Assembly (NCBI RefSeq): GCF_035917975.1
Contig: NZ_CP109130.1
Coordinates: 7,812,001-7,876,000 of the forward strand
From: Streptosporangium sp. NBC_01756
GTDB lineage: Bacteria; Actinomycetota; Actinomycetes; Streptosporangiales; Streptosporangiaceae
Direction: 5' to 3'
DNA length: 64,000 bases
Each line of letters starts with the position of its first letter. Positions within the stretch are counted from its first letter, which is position 1. The position numbers were made by a program, and so were the translations under genes. The notes under the pieces are model-generated. The model did no database searches. It was given only the letters and a program-made list of their open reading frames with translations, and had not been told where the DNA came from. Of this stretch, positions 51,918 to 60,814 are shown one piece after another.

Positions 51918-52895
51918 ATGCTGACCGTCCAGGAGCGGACGCCGTCCGCCACGGCCTCCGCCGGAGACTTCTCGATCGTCACGCGGGGGCTGACCAAACG
52001 GTTCCGGGGCGGCCAGACGGCCGTCGACGACCTCGACCTCGCCGTGCCCACCGGCTCGGTCTTCGGTTTCCTCGGGCCGAACGGCTCGGGCAAGACCACG
52101 ACCATCCGCATGCTCCTCGGCCTGGCCGCGCCGACCTCGGGCAGCTGGGAGCTGCTCGGCACGCCCATGCCGGGCGGGATGCCCGCCGTACTGCCGCGGG
52201 TGGGCGCGCTGGTCGAGGGGCCGGCCTTCTATCCCTACCTGTCGGGTGAGGCGAACCTGCGCCGCTACGACGCGGCCGACCCGGCCGCGGACCCGCGTAC
52301 GGCCGCGACGAGGATCGGACTCGCCCTGGAGCGGGTCGGGCTGGCCGCCGCGGCCCGCAAACGCTATCGGGCCTACTCGCTGGGCATGCGCCAGCGGCTG
52401 GCCATCGCCGGGGCCCTGCTCGGGCCGAGAGAGCTGCTGATCCTCGACGAGCCGACCAACGGCCTCGACCCGCAGGGCACCCGCGAGGTGCGGGGACTGG
52501 TCAAGGAGATCGCCGCCGAGGGGACGACCGTGTTCGTCTCCTCCCACCTGCTGGCCGAGGTGGAGCACATGTGCTCCCACATCGCCGTCATGCGCACCGG
52601 GCGGCTGGTCGCCCAGGGCCCCATCGCGGCTCTCCGGGCAGGGGAGACGGTACGGATCCGGGTGGAGACCCCGGACATCGCCGGGGCGGCGGCCGTATTC
52701 GCCGCGCTCGGACTGGCGCAGGTCCGCACCGGCGACGGAGAGGTCAGCGCCGAGCTGGGCACCGATGCGCCGGAGCGGATCTGCGCGGTGCTGGTGGACG
52801 GCGGGGTGGCCGTGCGCGGCCTGGCCGTGCAGCGGCCGAGCCTTGAGGACGTGTTCGTGGGCCTTACCGGAGAGGGTTTCGATGTCGACGGTTAG
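51918..52895 (+). CDS. ABC transporter ATP-binding protein
   Basis: A 325-residue ATPase. Walker A is GPNGSGKTT, the signature reads YSLGMRQRLAIAG and Walker B LLILDEPTNGLDP. It is of the CcmA/BcrA drug- or lipid-export class with an extra C-terminal domain of about 90 residues. It overlaps the permease gene by 14 bp. The function could be self-resistance or envelope lipid export. Confidence 0.93.
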   Translation: MLTVQERTPSATASAGDFSIVTRGLTKRFRGGQTAVDDLDLAVPTGSVFGFLGPNGSGKTTTIRMLLGLAAPTSGSWELLGTPMPGGMPAVLPRVGALVEGPAFYPYLSGEANLRRYDAADPAADPRTAATRIGLALERVGLAAAARKRYRAYSLGMRQRLAIAGALLGPRELLILDEPTNGLDPQGTREVRGLVKEIAAEGTTVFVSSHLLAEVEHMCSHIAVMRTGRLVAQGPIAALRAGETVRIRVETPDIAGAAAVFAALGLAQVRTGDGEVSAELGTDAPERICAVLVDGGVAVRGLAVQRPSLEDVFVGLTGEGFDVDG

Positions 52896-53940
52896 CGGGG
52901 AAGAGATCACGTCGACCGGCGTGGCGGCGCCGCCGGTCCGCGAGGGCATCGGCGCGGCAGTCCGTGAAGGAGCAGAAGCGGCACTGGCTGGTGAAGGCAC
53001 GGCGCAGGCTGCCGCCGTGCCGGTTCCAGCCACCGTGCCGACCGGTTCCGGTCCGGGCGCCGCCGGGCGGCCGGTTCCGAGTGGGACGCCGCTCTCCCCG
53101 CCGCGCGCGATGGGCGCCTCCCGGGCGTGGCTGCGGCTGCTGGCCTCGGAGATGGAGCTGACCTTCCGGAGACCGAGGAACCTCGCCATGCTGGCGGTGC
53201 TCGCCCTGGTCCCGGTGCTGATCGGGTTCGCGCTACGGGCGTTCGGCGGGGCGGACGAGAGCGGCGAAGGATTCGCGTTCTTCGGTCAGGTCACCGGTAA
53301 CGGCCTGTTCCTCACGTTCGCCGCGCTCTCGATCCTGGTGCAGTTGCTGCTGCCGGTCGCCGTCGCGGTGGTCGCCGGGGACGCGGTCGCCGGAGAGGCG
53401 GGCATCGGCACACTGCGCTACCTGCTGGCGGCCCCGGCCGGCCGCGGCCGTCTGCTGGGCGTCAAATACGCCAACGCCGTCCTCTTCGCCCTCGCGGCCG
53501 TCGCCGTGGTCGCGCTGTCCGCGCTGCTCGTCGGGGTGCTGCTGTTCCCGGCCGGTCCGGTCACCCTGCTGTCCGGGACGACGGTCCCCCTGCTCGACGG
53601 CGTGCTGCGGATCGGCGTCGTCGTCCTGTACGTCACGGCGGGCATGGCCGCCCTGGCCGCCGTCGCCCTCGCGCTGTCGACGCTGACCGAGGTGTCGGTC
53701 GGCGCCATCGCCTCGACGGTGGTGCTCGTCGTCGTCGCCCAGGTGCTCGCTGTCATCCCGCAGCTCTCCGGGCTCCAGCCGTACCTGCTGACGCACTGGT
53801 GGAACGGATTCGACGGGGTGCTGCGCGACCCGGTGGCCACCGGTGACATGGGCCAGGGCCTGCTGGTCTTCGCCGCCTACATCGCGGTCTTCGGTTCGAT
53901 CGCCTGGGCCCGCTTCACCAGTAAGGACATCACCTGCTGA
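52882..53940 (+). CDS. ABC-2 type permease with extended N-terminus
   Basis: A 352-residue membrane protein. The first 85 residues are Ala/Pro/Gly-rich and soluble. Six hydrophobic segments follow, with LEDV-like spacing and the GIGTLRYLLAAPAGRGRLLG loop seen in BcrB-type permeases. The ATG at 52882 overlaps the ATPase gene by 14 bp, so translation is coupled. It forms the exporter with the ATPase. Confidence 0.9.
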   Translation: MSTVSGEEITSTGVAAPPVREGIGAAVREGAEAALAGEGTAQAAAVPVPATVPTGSGPGAAGRPVPSGTPLSPPRAMGASRAWLRLLASEMELTFRRPRNLAMLAVLALVPVLIGFALRAFGGADESGEGFAFFGQVTGNGLFLTFAALSILVQLLLPVAVAVVAGDAVAGEAGIGTLRYLLAAPAGRGRLLGVKYANAVLFALAAVAVVALSALLVGVLLFPAGPVTLLSGTTVPLLDGVLRIGVVVLYVTAGMAALAAVALALSTLTEVSVGAIASTVVLVVVAQVLAVIPQLSGLQPYLLTHWWNGFDGVLRDPVATGDMGQGLLVFAAYIAVFGSIAWARFTSKDITC

Positions 53941-53949
53941 CAGTGGATC

Positions 53950-53979
53950 GGACCCTCGGCCCGGCCGGGCCGAGGGTCC
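53950..53979 (+). terminator. Perfect 30-bp palindrome terminating the ABC operon
   Basis: GGACCCTCGGCCCGG and its inverted copy abut at 53964/53965. It starts 10 bp after the permease stop and also precedes the leftward AraC gene end at 54012, so it may act on both strands. Confidence 0.8.
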
Positions 53980-54011
53980 GCGCGAGGCGCGTCCCAGGAC
54001 GGTCGCGGTGG

Positions 54012-54758
54012 TCAGTGGTGTGCGCGGTGGGTGCCGGGGGTGTGGCCGAAGGCCCGGCGGAAGACGTCGATGAAGGCGCTGCTGGATGCCCAGCCGCATC
54101 GGTGTGCGACGACCGTGACCGGGGTGTCTTCGGCCAGCAGGCGTAGGGCGTGGTGCAGGCGCAGCTGGGTGCGCCATTGCGGGAAACTCATGCCGAGTTC
54201 GGCTCTGCAGAGCCGGGTCAGGGTGCGGTCGCTGACGCCGGCCACGGCGCCGAGCTGCGCCAGGGTCCGGTTGTCGGCCGGGTCGTCGCGGAGGACGGCG
54301 CACACCGCGACCAGACGCGGGTCCCTGGCGTCGGGCACGTGGACCGGCTGCTGGGCGGAGTGGCGGAGCCGGTCGACCAGGACGGCCCGTAGGCGGCGGC
54401 GTTCGGCGGTGAGGTCGGCAGGCTGTTCGGTGTAGGCGATGATCAGCTCGCGCAGCAGCGGGCCGACACTGATGACCGCGGGCCGGTCCAGGCGCAGCGG
54501 GTTGTCCTTCACCGGCAGTCCCACCAGGTGGAGGTCGGTGTCGCCGTAGGCGCGATGCTCATGGACGGTTCCGGCTGGGATCCAGATCGCCCGGTTGGCA
54601 GGGGCGATCCAGCTGCCCGCGTCGGTGGTGACCGACAGCACGCCGCGGCCCGCGTAGACGAGCTGGTTCTCGTCGTGCCGGTGAGCGTCGACTCCGGTGC
54701 CGGCGGGCAGCGGGCGGAGCCCGGTGGTCAGCCGTGGAGCATGGCCGATTTTCGACAT
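54012..54758 (-). CDS. AraC-family transcriptional regulator
   Basis: A 248-residue protein with an N-terminal cupin (HRHDENQLVYAGRGVL) and C-terminal double helix-turn-helix (LGAVAGVSDRTLTRLCRAEL, then VAHRCGWASSSAFIDVFRRA). The cupin likely senses a small ligand. It is divergent from the MalY-like gene, with a 249-bp gap, and may control it. Confidence 0.93.
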   Translation of the reverse strand: MSKIGHAPRLTTGLRPLPAGTGVDAHRHDENQLVYAGRGVLSVTTDAGSWIAPANRAIWIPAGTVHEHRAYGDTDLHLVGLPVKDNPLRLDRPAVISVGPLLRELIIAYTEQPADLTAERRRLRAVLVDRLRHSAQQPVHVPDARDPRLVAVCAVLRDDPADNRTLAQLGAVAGVSDRTLTRLCRAELGMSFPQWRTQLRLHHALRLLAEDTPVTVVAHRCGWASSSAFIDVFRRAFGHTPGTHRAHH

Positions 54759-55007
54759 TGTCTGTCATTTTATCGGAAGCGGAATGACCTCTGCGGCACC
54801 GATCATCGAGGAGCGACGGCAGCTCGGCCCCTGGGACCACTCGCCGGTCATGCGGGGTGCGCCGGACTCCCTTCCGGGCGGCCGCCCGGAAGACCGGCGG
54901 AGTTCACCGGGCCGGAGACCCCGTCAACGCAAAGACGACGCGTCGAACGACGCCGTCGTCGGCCACCACCGTCACATCCCGCAGAAGACCTTCAGGAGTC
55001 CCTCACC

Positions 55008-56153
55008 ATGGGCAACCTCTCGATCCCCCCTCTTGCAGAGCTGAGGAAGCGCCAGAGCGCGAAATGGCGGACCTTCCCGGACGACGTCCTGCCGCTTCCG
55101 GTTGCGGAGATGGACTTCCCGCTGGCGGAGCCGATCGCCAGGGCCCTGCACGAGGCGGTCGACCGTTCGGACACCGGCTACGCGGCCCCGACCCGTGATC
55201 TCGCGGACGCGGTCAGCGGCTATGCCCGGCGCACCTGGGGCTGGAAAGTCGAGGCCGACGATGTGCGCACCGTCGCCGACGTCGGAATCGGCATCGTCGA
55301 AACCCTGCGCCGCATCGTCGGTGCCGGAGACCGCGTGGTGATCAGCCCACCGGTGTACGAGCCGTTCTCCTGGTGGGTACGCGAGGTCGGAGCCCAGGTC
55401 GTCGAGGCGCCGCTGGCCGGAGGACCACGGGGATGGCGACTCGACCTGGACGCCCTGGAGCGTGCCTTCGCCGACCATGCCACGGCGTATGTGCTGTGCA
55501 ACCCGCACAATCCCGTGGGTCTTGTGCACCGGCGTGAGGACCTGGTCGCGCTCGCCGAACTGGCCGACAGGTACGGCGTCTACGTGCTGTCCGACGAGAT
55601 CCACGCCCCGCTCGTTCTCCCGGGGGCCGAGTTCGTCCCCTTCCTGTCGGTGTCGGACGAGGCGCGGCGCTGGGGGTTCTCGTTCCTGTCCGCCAGCAAG
55701 GGCTGGAACCTGGCCGGTCTCAAGGCGGCCACCGTCATCACCGCCGACCCGGCGCCGAAGCGGTACGTCGACCGCCTGTCACCGCACTCGCTCTACCGCA
55801 CCGGACACCTCGGAGTGATCGCCACAGTGGCCGCGTTCAACGACGGTGACCCATGGCTCGCCGATGTCCTGAGCGTTCTCGACGACAACCGGAGGCTGCT
55901 GGACGAGCTGCTGGTGAAGCTGCTCCCGGGAGTTCACGGCAGTCCATCGCAGGCAGGTTTTCTGGCCTGGATCGACTTCCGCGCTCTCGGCTGGGGCGAC
56001 GATCCCGCCGAACACATCCTCGCCGCCGCCAGGGTCGCGCTGAACGCCGGACACCGTTACGGCTCTACCGGCCTCGGATTCGCCAGGCTGAACTTCGGCT
56101 GCTCACCGCAGACCCTCACCGAAGCCGTCACCCGTATCGCCGCGGCCTGCTGA
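55008..56153 (+). CDS. MalY/PatB-type aminotransferase or C-S lyase
   Basis: A 381-residue fold-type I PLP enzyme. SDEIHAPLVLPG carries the aspartate that binds the pyridine nitrogen, and LSASKGWNLAGLK the cofactor lysine. This is the pattern of cystathionine beta-lyase (MalY/PatB), which cleaves C-S bonds. The ATG at 55008 has AGGAG nine bases upstream. It is probably monocistronic, controlled by the divergent AraC regulator. A plain aminotransferase role cannot be excluded. Confidence 0.9.
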   Translation: MGNLSIPPLAELRKRQSAKWRTFPDDVLPLPVAEMDFPLAEPIARALHEAVDRSDTGYAAPTRDLADAVSGYARRTWGWKVEADDVRTVADVGIGIVETLRRIVGAGDRVVISPPVYEPFSWWVREVGAQVVEAPLAGGPRGWRLDLDALERAFADHATAYVLCNPHNPVGLVHRREDLVALAELADRYGVYVLSDEIHAPLVLPGAEFVPFLSVSDEARRWGFSFLSASKGWNLAGLKAATVITADPAPKRYVDRLSPHSLYRTGHLGVIATVAAFNDGDPWLADVLSVLDDNRRLLDELLVKLLPGVHGSPSQAGFLAWIDFRALGWGDDPAEHILAAARVALNAGHRYGSTGLGFARLNFGCSPQTLTEAVTRIAAAC

Positions 56154-56301
56154 AAGACCTGGAAGGCCCGCACCGGCGGAGGGCCACGTCGACGGAACGC
56201 TTGACCTGGACGGCCCCGCTCCGTCACCGGGAAGCACGCTGCGTGGATCCAGTGACCTTGCGGTGCGGGACGGCCGGCCCGCCGGGCGCGTCCCGGCGGC
56301 A

Positions 56302-56339
56302 GGCCGGGGTGATCGGACCGGAGCCCGATCACCCCGGCC
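56302..56339. terminator. Strong bidirectional terminator
   Basis: GGCCGGGGTGATCGG (56302-56316) and its perfect inverted copy (56325-56339) enclose an 8-base loop. It lies between the convergent stops at 56153 and 56362. Confidence 0.85.
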
Positions 56340-56361
56340 CGCCTGGTGGGATGAGGAACGG

Positions 56362-57114
56362 TCAGGAGGTACGGCTGCCGCGGCGCAGGCCCAGCGCGCC
56401 GACCACGACGCCGACGAGTCCGACCAGCAGGCCGGCGCCGCCGAGCAGGCGGGCCGTGCCGTCGGAGGAGTCCGCGGCGGCGACCGGGGCCACCGACGGC
56501 GCGGCGGCGGTGGCCGACGTCGCCGGGGCCGCCGACGGGCTGGTGGAGGCCGTGCCGTGGCCGCTGTCCCCGGCGGCGGCGGGCGTGAGCTTCAGAACCG
56601 GAGCCGGGTGCTCGGGCTCGGAGCCGTCGGCCTTGGGCTCGTCGGCCCACTTCACGACCTCACCGCCGGTGTAGGTCTGGGTCACCGGGAAGAGGAGCTG
56701 GTCGGTGTCCTTGGGCAGCGCGCCCATCGACACCTCGAACTCCTGGAACTGGCCGGGGTCGATCGTGCCGCCCGTCCAGGTGACCTTCGTGACGGCTTCG
56801 GTGATCTCGCCGTACTCAGTGGTCACCGGCTTGGGCAGCTTGCCCTCGGTCACCTTGACCTTCCAGCCGGGCACCGGCTTGACCGAGACGAACGGCAGCG
56901 GGTGATCGGTGGGGAAGATCACCTCGATCTTGCTGGTCGAGGCGTTGTCACGCTCGTTCGGGACCCGGAAGGCCGCCTTGGTGAAACCGCCCTGCTCGGC
57001 GCTGCCGGGGTTGATGGTCACGTGGGCGAGGGCGGGCAGAGCCAGGCCGAGGGTGAGGGCGGTGACACCGGCGGCCACGGCCGTGGCGCGGCGGCAGACG
57101 GAGGAAAACGACAT
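56362..57114 (-). CDS. YcnI-like copper-associated surface protein (DUF1775)
   Basis: A 250-residue protein. The signal peptide (VAAGVTALTLGLALPALA) ends just before HVTINPGSAEQGG, whose first histidine binds copper in the YcnI family. After the DUF1775 domain come an Ala/Ser linker and a membrane helix with RRGS at the end. The ATG at 57114 is used; the longer frame is not needed. It follows a small membrane protein in an operon, a common copper-homeostasis arrangement. Confidence 0.9.
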   Translation of the reverse strand: MSFSSVCRRATAVAAGVTALTLGLALPALAHVTINPGSAEQGGFTKAAFRVPNERDNASTSKIEVIFPTDHPLPFVSVKPVPGWKVKVTEGKLPKPVTTEYGEITEAVTKVTWTGGTIDPGQFQEFEVSMGALPKDTDQLLFPVTQTYTGGEVVKWADEPKADGSEPEHPAPVLKLTPAAAGDSGHGTASTSPSAAPATSATAAAPSVAPVAAADSSDGTARLLGGAGLLVGLVGVVVGALGLRRGSRTS

Positions 57115-57235
57115 GGGGAATCTCCACTTCGAAACTGCGGGACGTCGAGCACATCGGATGTATCGAGCACGTCGGGTGCGTCGGGCCATCGGAACGTCGA
57201 GCACGTGGACGTGCGGGTGATGGGGTGAAAGGCGG

Positions 57236-57790
57236 TCAGACGGCGGGAAGTGGAGGACCACGCCGGCTGACGGTGTGCCGGAGGACGCCCCGCACCGGGA
57301 CGGGCACGGCGACGGGGAAGGCCGCCCGGGGGAGGGCGGCGGGTGTCACGGGGGAGAAGATCAGGCGGAGCACCGCACCGAGGCGCCGGCCCGCCGCGCG
57401 GAGCAGCGACCAGAGGGCGGCCTCACCGCGTGCCAGCCACCAGCCGGTGATCAGCGTGGCGGTGAGATGCGCGATCAGCATGCCCAAGCCCTCGCTCAGC
57501 CCCTGGCCGTGCGGGTGCGCGGTCAGGGAGATCCCCGAGGGGTCGCCGTAGGCGAACAGTTCGTGGAGGAACAGCTGCATGGCGGAGAGGCCCACGCTGA
57601 TCGTCGCGGTGGACCGTTCGCGCCCGGCGAGCAGGGTGGCCAGGGCCGTGACCACCGTGGTCCCGGCGACCATCGCCCACGGCTCGGGTCCGGATCCGCC
57701 CGCGGCCAGGTGGCCGACGGCGGCGAGCGTCACGCAGACGGCCGAGAAGGCGACCGCGCGCGTGAACCGTAGGGGGAGCCGGGCATCCAT
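57236..57790 (-). CDS. Copper-linked integral membrane protein, function unknown
   Basis: A 184-residue protein with about four hydrophobic segments (AVAFSAVCVTLAAVGHLAAG, ATISVGLSAMQLFLHELFAY, GLGMLIAHLTATLITGWWLA). Histidines occur at membrane boundaries (GHLA, HELF, HPHGQ, IAHLT), a pattern that could bind metal. It lies 121 bp upstream of YcnI and in the same direction; such pairs are common in actinobacteria. The start is uncertain: ATGs at 57790, 57802 and 57820 are possible. Confidence 0.65.
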   Translation of the reverse strand: MDARLPLRFTRAVAFSAVCVTLAAVGHLAAGGSGPEPWAMVAGTTVVTALATLLAGRERSTATISVGLSAMQLFLHELFAYGDPSGISLTAHPHGQGLSEGLGMLIAHLTATLITGWWLARGEAALWSLLRAAGRRLGAVLRLIFSPVTPAALPRAAFPVAVPVPVRGVLRHTVSRRGPPLPAV

Positions 57791-57951
57791 GGTGTGCAAC
57801 ATGTTCTCACGCGCCCGCATTGCCTGCCATTCCGCGGTATCGGCCGCACGGTTACTGCGGTGTTCCGCGTGGTGCAACGTCTGCCGTTTCACGTCATTTG
57901 TCGCTATGGTTGCCGCGACCACGACACGTGTTCCAGGCCTAGGTGGTGGTG

Positions 57952-58404
57952 ATGCGGCACTTCTTCGGGCTGCTCGTCGGACTGGTCATGACGGCCGTCC
58001 TGCTGATCGGCGGGGGCTGGGCGGTGCAGCAGGCAGGAACAAGCGTGACCACACTCCCCGCCGAGAGCGGCACAGACGCGTGGATCACGCTGGGCGTGAT
58101 GGCCGGGATCGGGCTGTTCTTCGGCCTGGTGGCCGCCGGTCGGGTCTCTCCGGTGGCCGCCTTCATCCCGTCGATGGTCCTGCTCTCCTGGAACGTGGTC
58201 TACGCCCTTGACGCCAAGCAGGCCGGTGCCATGCTCTCCGACCTCGTCTCCTTCCACGCGGGACTCGGACCGGCCGGTCAGGGCATGGCCCTGCTGCTCG
58301 CCAACGGCGTCTACGCCCTCCTCGGCGTCGCGTTGTTCGTCCCCATCCTCATGCCCTCCCGCTGGTCCGGCCGGGGGCGCCACGAGGACGACGACTACGA
58401 ATAG
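57952..58404 (+). CDS. Small four-helix membrane protein, function unknown
   Basis: A 150-residue protein with four hydrophobic segments and an acidic cytoplasmic tail (HEDDDYE). AGGTGG lies just before the ATG at 57952. I do not recognise the family; the build is common for small actinobacterial membrane proteins. It is divergent from the copper pair. Confidence 0.7.
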   Translation: MRHFFGLLVGLVMTAVLLIGGGWAVQQAGTSVTTLPAESGTDAWITLGVMAGIGLFFGLVAAGRVSPVAAFIPSMVLLSWNVVYALDAKQAGAMLSDLVSFHAGLGPAGQGMALLLANGVYALLGVALFVPILMPSRWSGRGRHEDDDYE

Positions 58405-58499
58405 TCCGTCGCGCCGTCGCGCCGTCGCCTGTCGCCCGTCGAGCGCTCGCCGGGCGACGGCGGACGGCATCGGCAATCTTCAGCCGGCGAGTTCGGGGT

Positions 58500-58537
58500 G
58501 AGGAACCGGCGGACAGCCGTTGGCGTTGAGAAGGATC
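58500..58537 (+). repeat. Dispersed 38-bp repeat, copy 1
   Basis: It reads GAGGAACCGGCGGACAGCCG and continues to TGAGAAGGATC. Copies with 32 and 34 of 38 identities lie at 16892-16929 (+) and 60777-60814 (-). Here GGGGTGAGG precedes it, as at copy 3, where the TGA is a stop codon. A CGGC-GGACA-GCCG hairpin lies inside. Confidence 0.65.
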
Positions 58538-58744
58538 CTGGTTATGACGATTTCCTACCTCGTTGCCCGGTCCCGACGGCGGTGGTTCAGGGCGGCGAGG
58601 TCGGCTTCGGCGGTGACGTGAGTGGAGGTCTGCTCGCCGAACCGGACGTGGCGGCCGGGGCCGCCCGGGTGCTGGTGCCGGGATTCGGCCTGGAGCTCGG
58701 GGGCGGTGCGGTCGTCGACGGCCAGGTGCTCTCGCGCTTGGCGG
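58538..58744. other. Probable decayed gene beside the repeat
   Basis: The minus frame has a protein-like stretch (AKREHLAVDDRTAPELQAES, then EADLAALNHRRRDRATR and a stop near 58556) with no start codon I can find. It may be the remains of a gene that was lost when the repeat or an adjoining element arrived. No intact gene lies in the 340 bp between 58405 and 58744. Confidence 0.3.
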
Positions 58745-59908
58745 TCAGGATGGCTGGACTTGGTCCCAGATGGCGATGGCTTCGGTGGGGTCCGGGCTCA
58801 CGAGGCGCTCCAGACCGGCCGCCGTGATCTCCGCCCACTTGCCGGCCCGTGCCCACATCTGTTCCTCGAAGGCGCGGACGACCTCGTCCAGATCGCCGGG
58901 GCCGGCGGCGGCGACGGACTCGGCGAGTTCGGCGCCTTCCAGCATCGCGAGGTTCGCGCCCACCCCCAACGGGGGCATCAGGTGGGCGGCGTCACCCAGG
59001 AGCGTCACCCCGGGGACGTGGGCCCAGCTGTGAAACACGGGCAGGACGTAGAGGGGGCGGTGGGTGAAAGCGGTGCCGTGGCGGAGGAGGTCGAGGATGG
59101 GAGCGGCCCAGCCGTCGAACAGAGCCAGCAGGCTTGATCGCACGGCCTCGACGTCGGCCACGTCCAGGCTCGCGTCCATGCCTGTGTCCAGGCCCAGGTG
59201 CCGGTCCGGGTTCGTGTACCAGTCCAGCGGCGCGCGGAAGCGGGCGTACACCTTGACGTGGCCGCCGCTGTTGCGCTGGGCGACGAGGCTGCGGTTCACG
59301 CCGTACACGGCCATGGAACCGTCGCCGACCAGCCGGGCGAGGTCGGGGTGGCGGGTGTCGATGTCGTCCAGGGAGGTCTCGACCGAGGTGATGCCGGTGT
59401 AGTGCGGCATCGCGGACGAGAGTGCCGGGCGGACCCGGGACCAGGCGCCGTCCGCGCCGACTACAAGGTCGAACGTCTCCTGTCGCCCGTCCGCGAAACG
59501 GACCAGCACGCCGTCCCGGGTCCCCGGCACCACCTCCGTGACGCCCCGCCCCCACTGAACGTCGAGGGGGCCGAGCAGCAGGTCACGGAGTTGCCCCCGG
59601 TCGATCTCGGGATTGGCCCGCTCATCCGGACGGGGTTGCCAGTCGCGCAGGACGGTCCCGTCCGTGTCCAGGATGCGCATGGCCTGCCCCTCGGGGCGGG
59701 ACAGTGCCTGGAACTCCGTCAGCAGCCCCGCCTTCTCCAGTGCGAGCTGGCCCATCCCTTCGTGCAGGTCGAGCGTGCCGCCCGGGGGACGGGCGTCGGG
59801 GGCGGGATCGCGTTCGAAGACGGTGACGGGGTGACTGTGGCGGTGCAGGACGCGGGCGAAGGTGAGGCCGGCGGGGCCTCCCCCAATAACTGCGATACGG
59901 TGTCTCAT
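58745..59908 (-). CDS. FAD-dependent monooxygenase (TetX-like)
   Basis: A 387-residue flavoprotein. The FAD-binding GxGxxG is IGGGPAGLTFARVL, and the second FAD motif is GDAAHLMPPLGVGANLAM. It is of the aromatic hydroxylase group that includes the tetracycline-inactivating TetX. The ATG at 59908 is used. It is divergent from a TetR regulator with a symmetrical operator between, so it is likely induced by a substrate such as an aromatic or polyketide. Confidence 0.92.
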   Translation of the reverse strand: MRHRIAVIGGGPAGLTFARVLHRHSHPVTVFERDPAPDARPPGGTLDLHEGMGQLALEKAGLLTEFQALSRPEGQAMRILDTDGTVLRDWQPRPDERANPEIDRGQLRDLLLGPLDVQWGRGVTEVVPGTRDGVLVRFADGRQETFDLVVGADGAWSRVRPALSSAMPHYTGITSVETSLDDIDTRHPDLARLVGDGSMAVYGVNRSLVAQRNSGGHVKVYARFRAPLDWYTNPDRHLGLDTGMDASLDVADVEAVRSSLLALFDGWAAPILDLLRHGTAFTHRPLYVLPVFHSWAHVPGVTLLGDAAHLMPPLGVGANLAMLEGAELAESVAAAGPGDLDEVVRAFEEQMWARAGKWAEITAAGLERLVSPDPTEAIAIWDQVQPS

Positions 59909-59913
59909 AGCGA

Positions 59914-59958
59914 TGCACTGTATTTTGCAATTACGGTGTATCGCAACAGTACAATGCA
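59914..59958. promoter_or_regulatory. Nested inverted repeats between monooxygenase and TetR
   Basis: TGCACTGTA (59914-59922) and TACAATGCA (59950-59958) are inverted with one mismatch. Inside, TTGCAAT and ATCGCAA are inverted with one mismatch. The 54-bp gap between the divergent starts at 59908 and 59963 is nearly all covered. It is probably the operator for autoregulation. Confidence 0.6.
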
Positions 59959-59962
59959 AACC

Positions 59963-60649
59963 ATGACTGTGTGGGACCGACCGGAGCCGCCGACTCGCCC
60001 CGTGCCGCTCGACCGGGAGCGGATCGTCGCCGCCGCCATCGCGCTGGCCGACGAGGGCGGGCTGGAGGCGGTGTCATTGCGCAAGGTCGCCGCCCGGCTG
60101 GACGCCGGCCCGATGCGGCTGTACGGATACATCTCCACCAAGGAGGAGCTGTTCGACCTCATGGTGGACGAGGTCTACGCCGAGATCCTCCCCGAGGAGC
60201 GGTCCGGCGACTGGCGGGAGGTGTTGCGCACCCACGGCCACCGCACCAGGCAGGCCACCCTCCGTCACGAATGGCTGGCCGACCTGCTCGGCGGCCGTCC
60301 GACCCTGGGTCCGAACGCGCTCGCCGTGGGCGAAACCACGCTGGCCGCCCTCGACGGCCTCGCCGACCTCGACACCGTCCAGCGTGCCGTGGAGACCGTC
60401 GGCGCCTACATCACCGGCGCGATCAGACGCGAGATCGCGAACCTGCGGGCCGAGCGCGCCACGGGTCTGTCCAAGCGCGACTGGCAGCGCGCCCACGGCC
60501 CGCATCTGAGGAAGATGCTGGACACGGGCCGCTTCCCGGCGCTGTCCAAGGCCGTGTACGACGGCACGGAGGTGGACGCCGAGGTGTCCTTCGCGACCGG
60601 GCTGGACTGGGTCCTCGACGCCGTGGCCGCCAGACTCGCCCGGCCGTAG
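59963..60649 (+). CDS. TetR-family regulator with tetracycline-repressor-type C-domain
   Basis: A 228-residue regulator. The N-terminal HTH is GLEAVSLRKVAARLDAGPMR, followed by LYGYISTKEELFDLM. The C-terminal half (VQRAVETVGAYITGAI) fits the TetR_C group. The ATG at 59963 is chosen; one at 59954 lies in the operator. It is divergent from the monooxygenase gene and probably controls it. Confidence 0.92.
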   Translation: MTVWDRPEPPTRPVPLDRERIVAAAIALADEGGLEAVSLRKVAARLDAGPMRLYGYISTKEELFDLMVDEVYAEILPEERSGDWREVLRTHGHRTRQATLRHEWLADLLGGRPTLGPNALAVGETTLAALDGLADLDTVQRAVETVGAYITGAIRREIANLRAERATGLSKRDWQRAHGPHLRKMLDTGRFPALSKAVYDGTEVDAEVSFATGLDWVLDAVAARLARP

Positions 60650-60776
60650 GCAGCCCGCTGCTCGGCAGATCGGGACTCCGCAGCCATGGCCCGCACGGCA
60701 GGACCACGGCGGTCGCGATCAACCCATGGTGAGTGACGCGCTGCACGTGAGGATGTTCCGGCCTTCGGTGCTTTTC

Positions 60777-60814
60777 GATCGTTCTCAGCGCCGACGGCTG
60801 TCCGCCGGTTTCTC
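60777..60814 (-). repeat. Dispersed 38-bp repeat, copy 3
   Basis: On the minus strand it begins GAGAAACCGGCGGACAGCCG and ends GAGAACGATC, 34 of 38 identical to copy 1. It starts within the TGA stop of the adjacent class V aminotransferase gene. Confidence 0.65.

Noticed and set aside
54528-55007. N-terminal extension of the MalY-like protein
   Set aside because: The open frame has no family similarity there, and AGGAG precedes the ATG at 55008.
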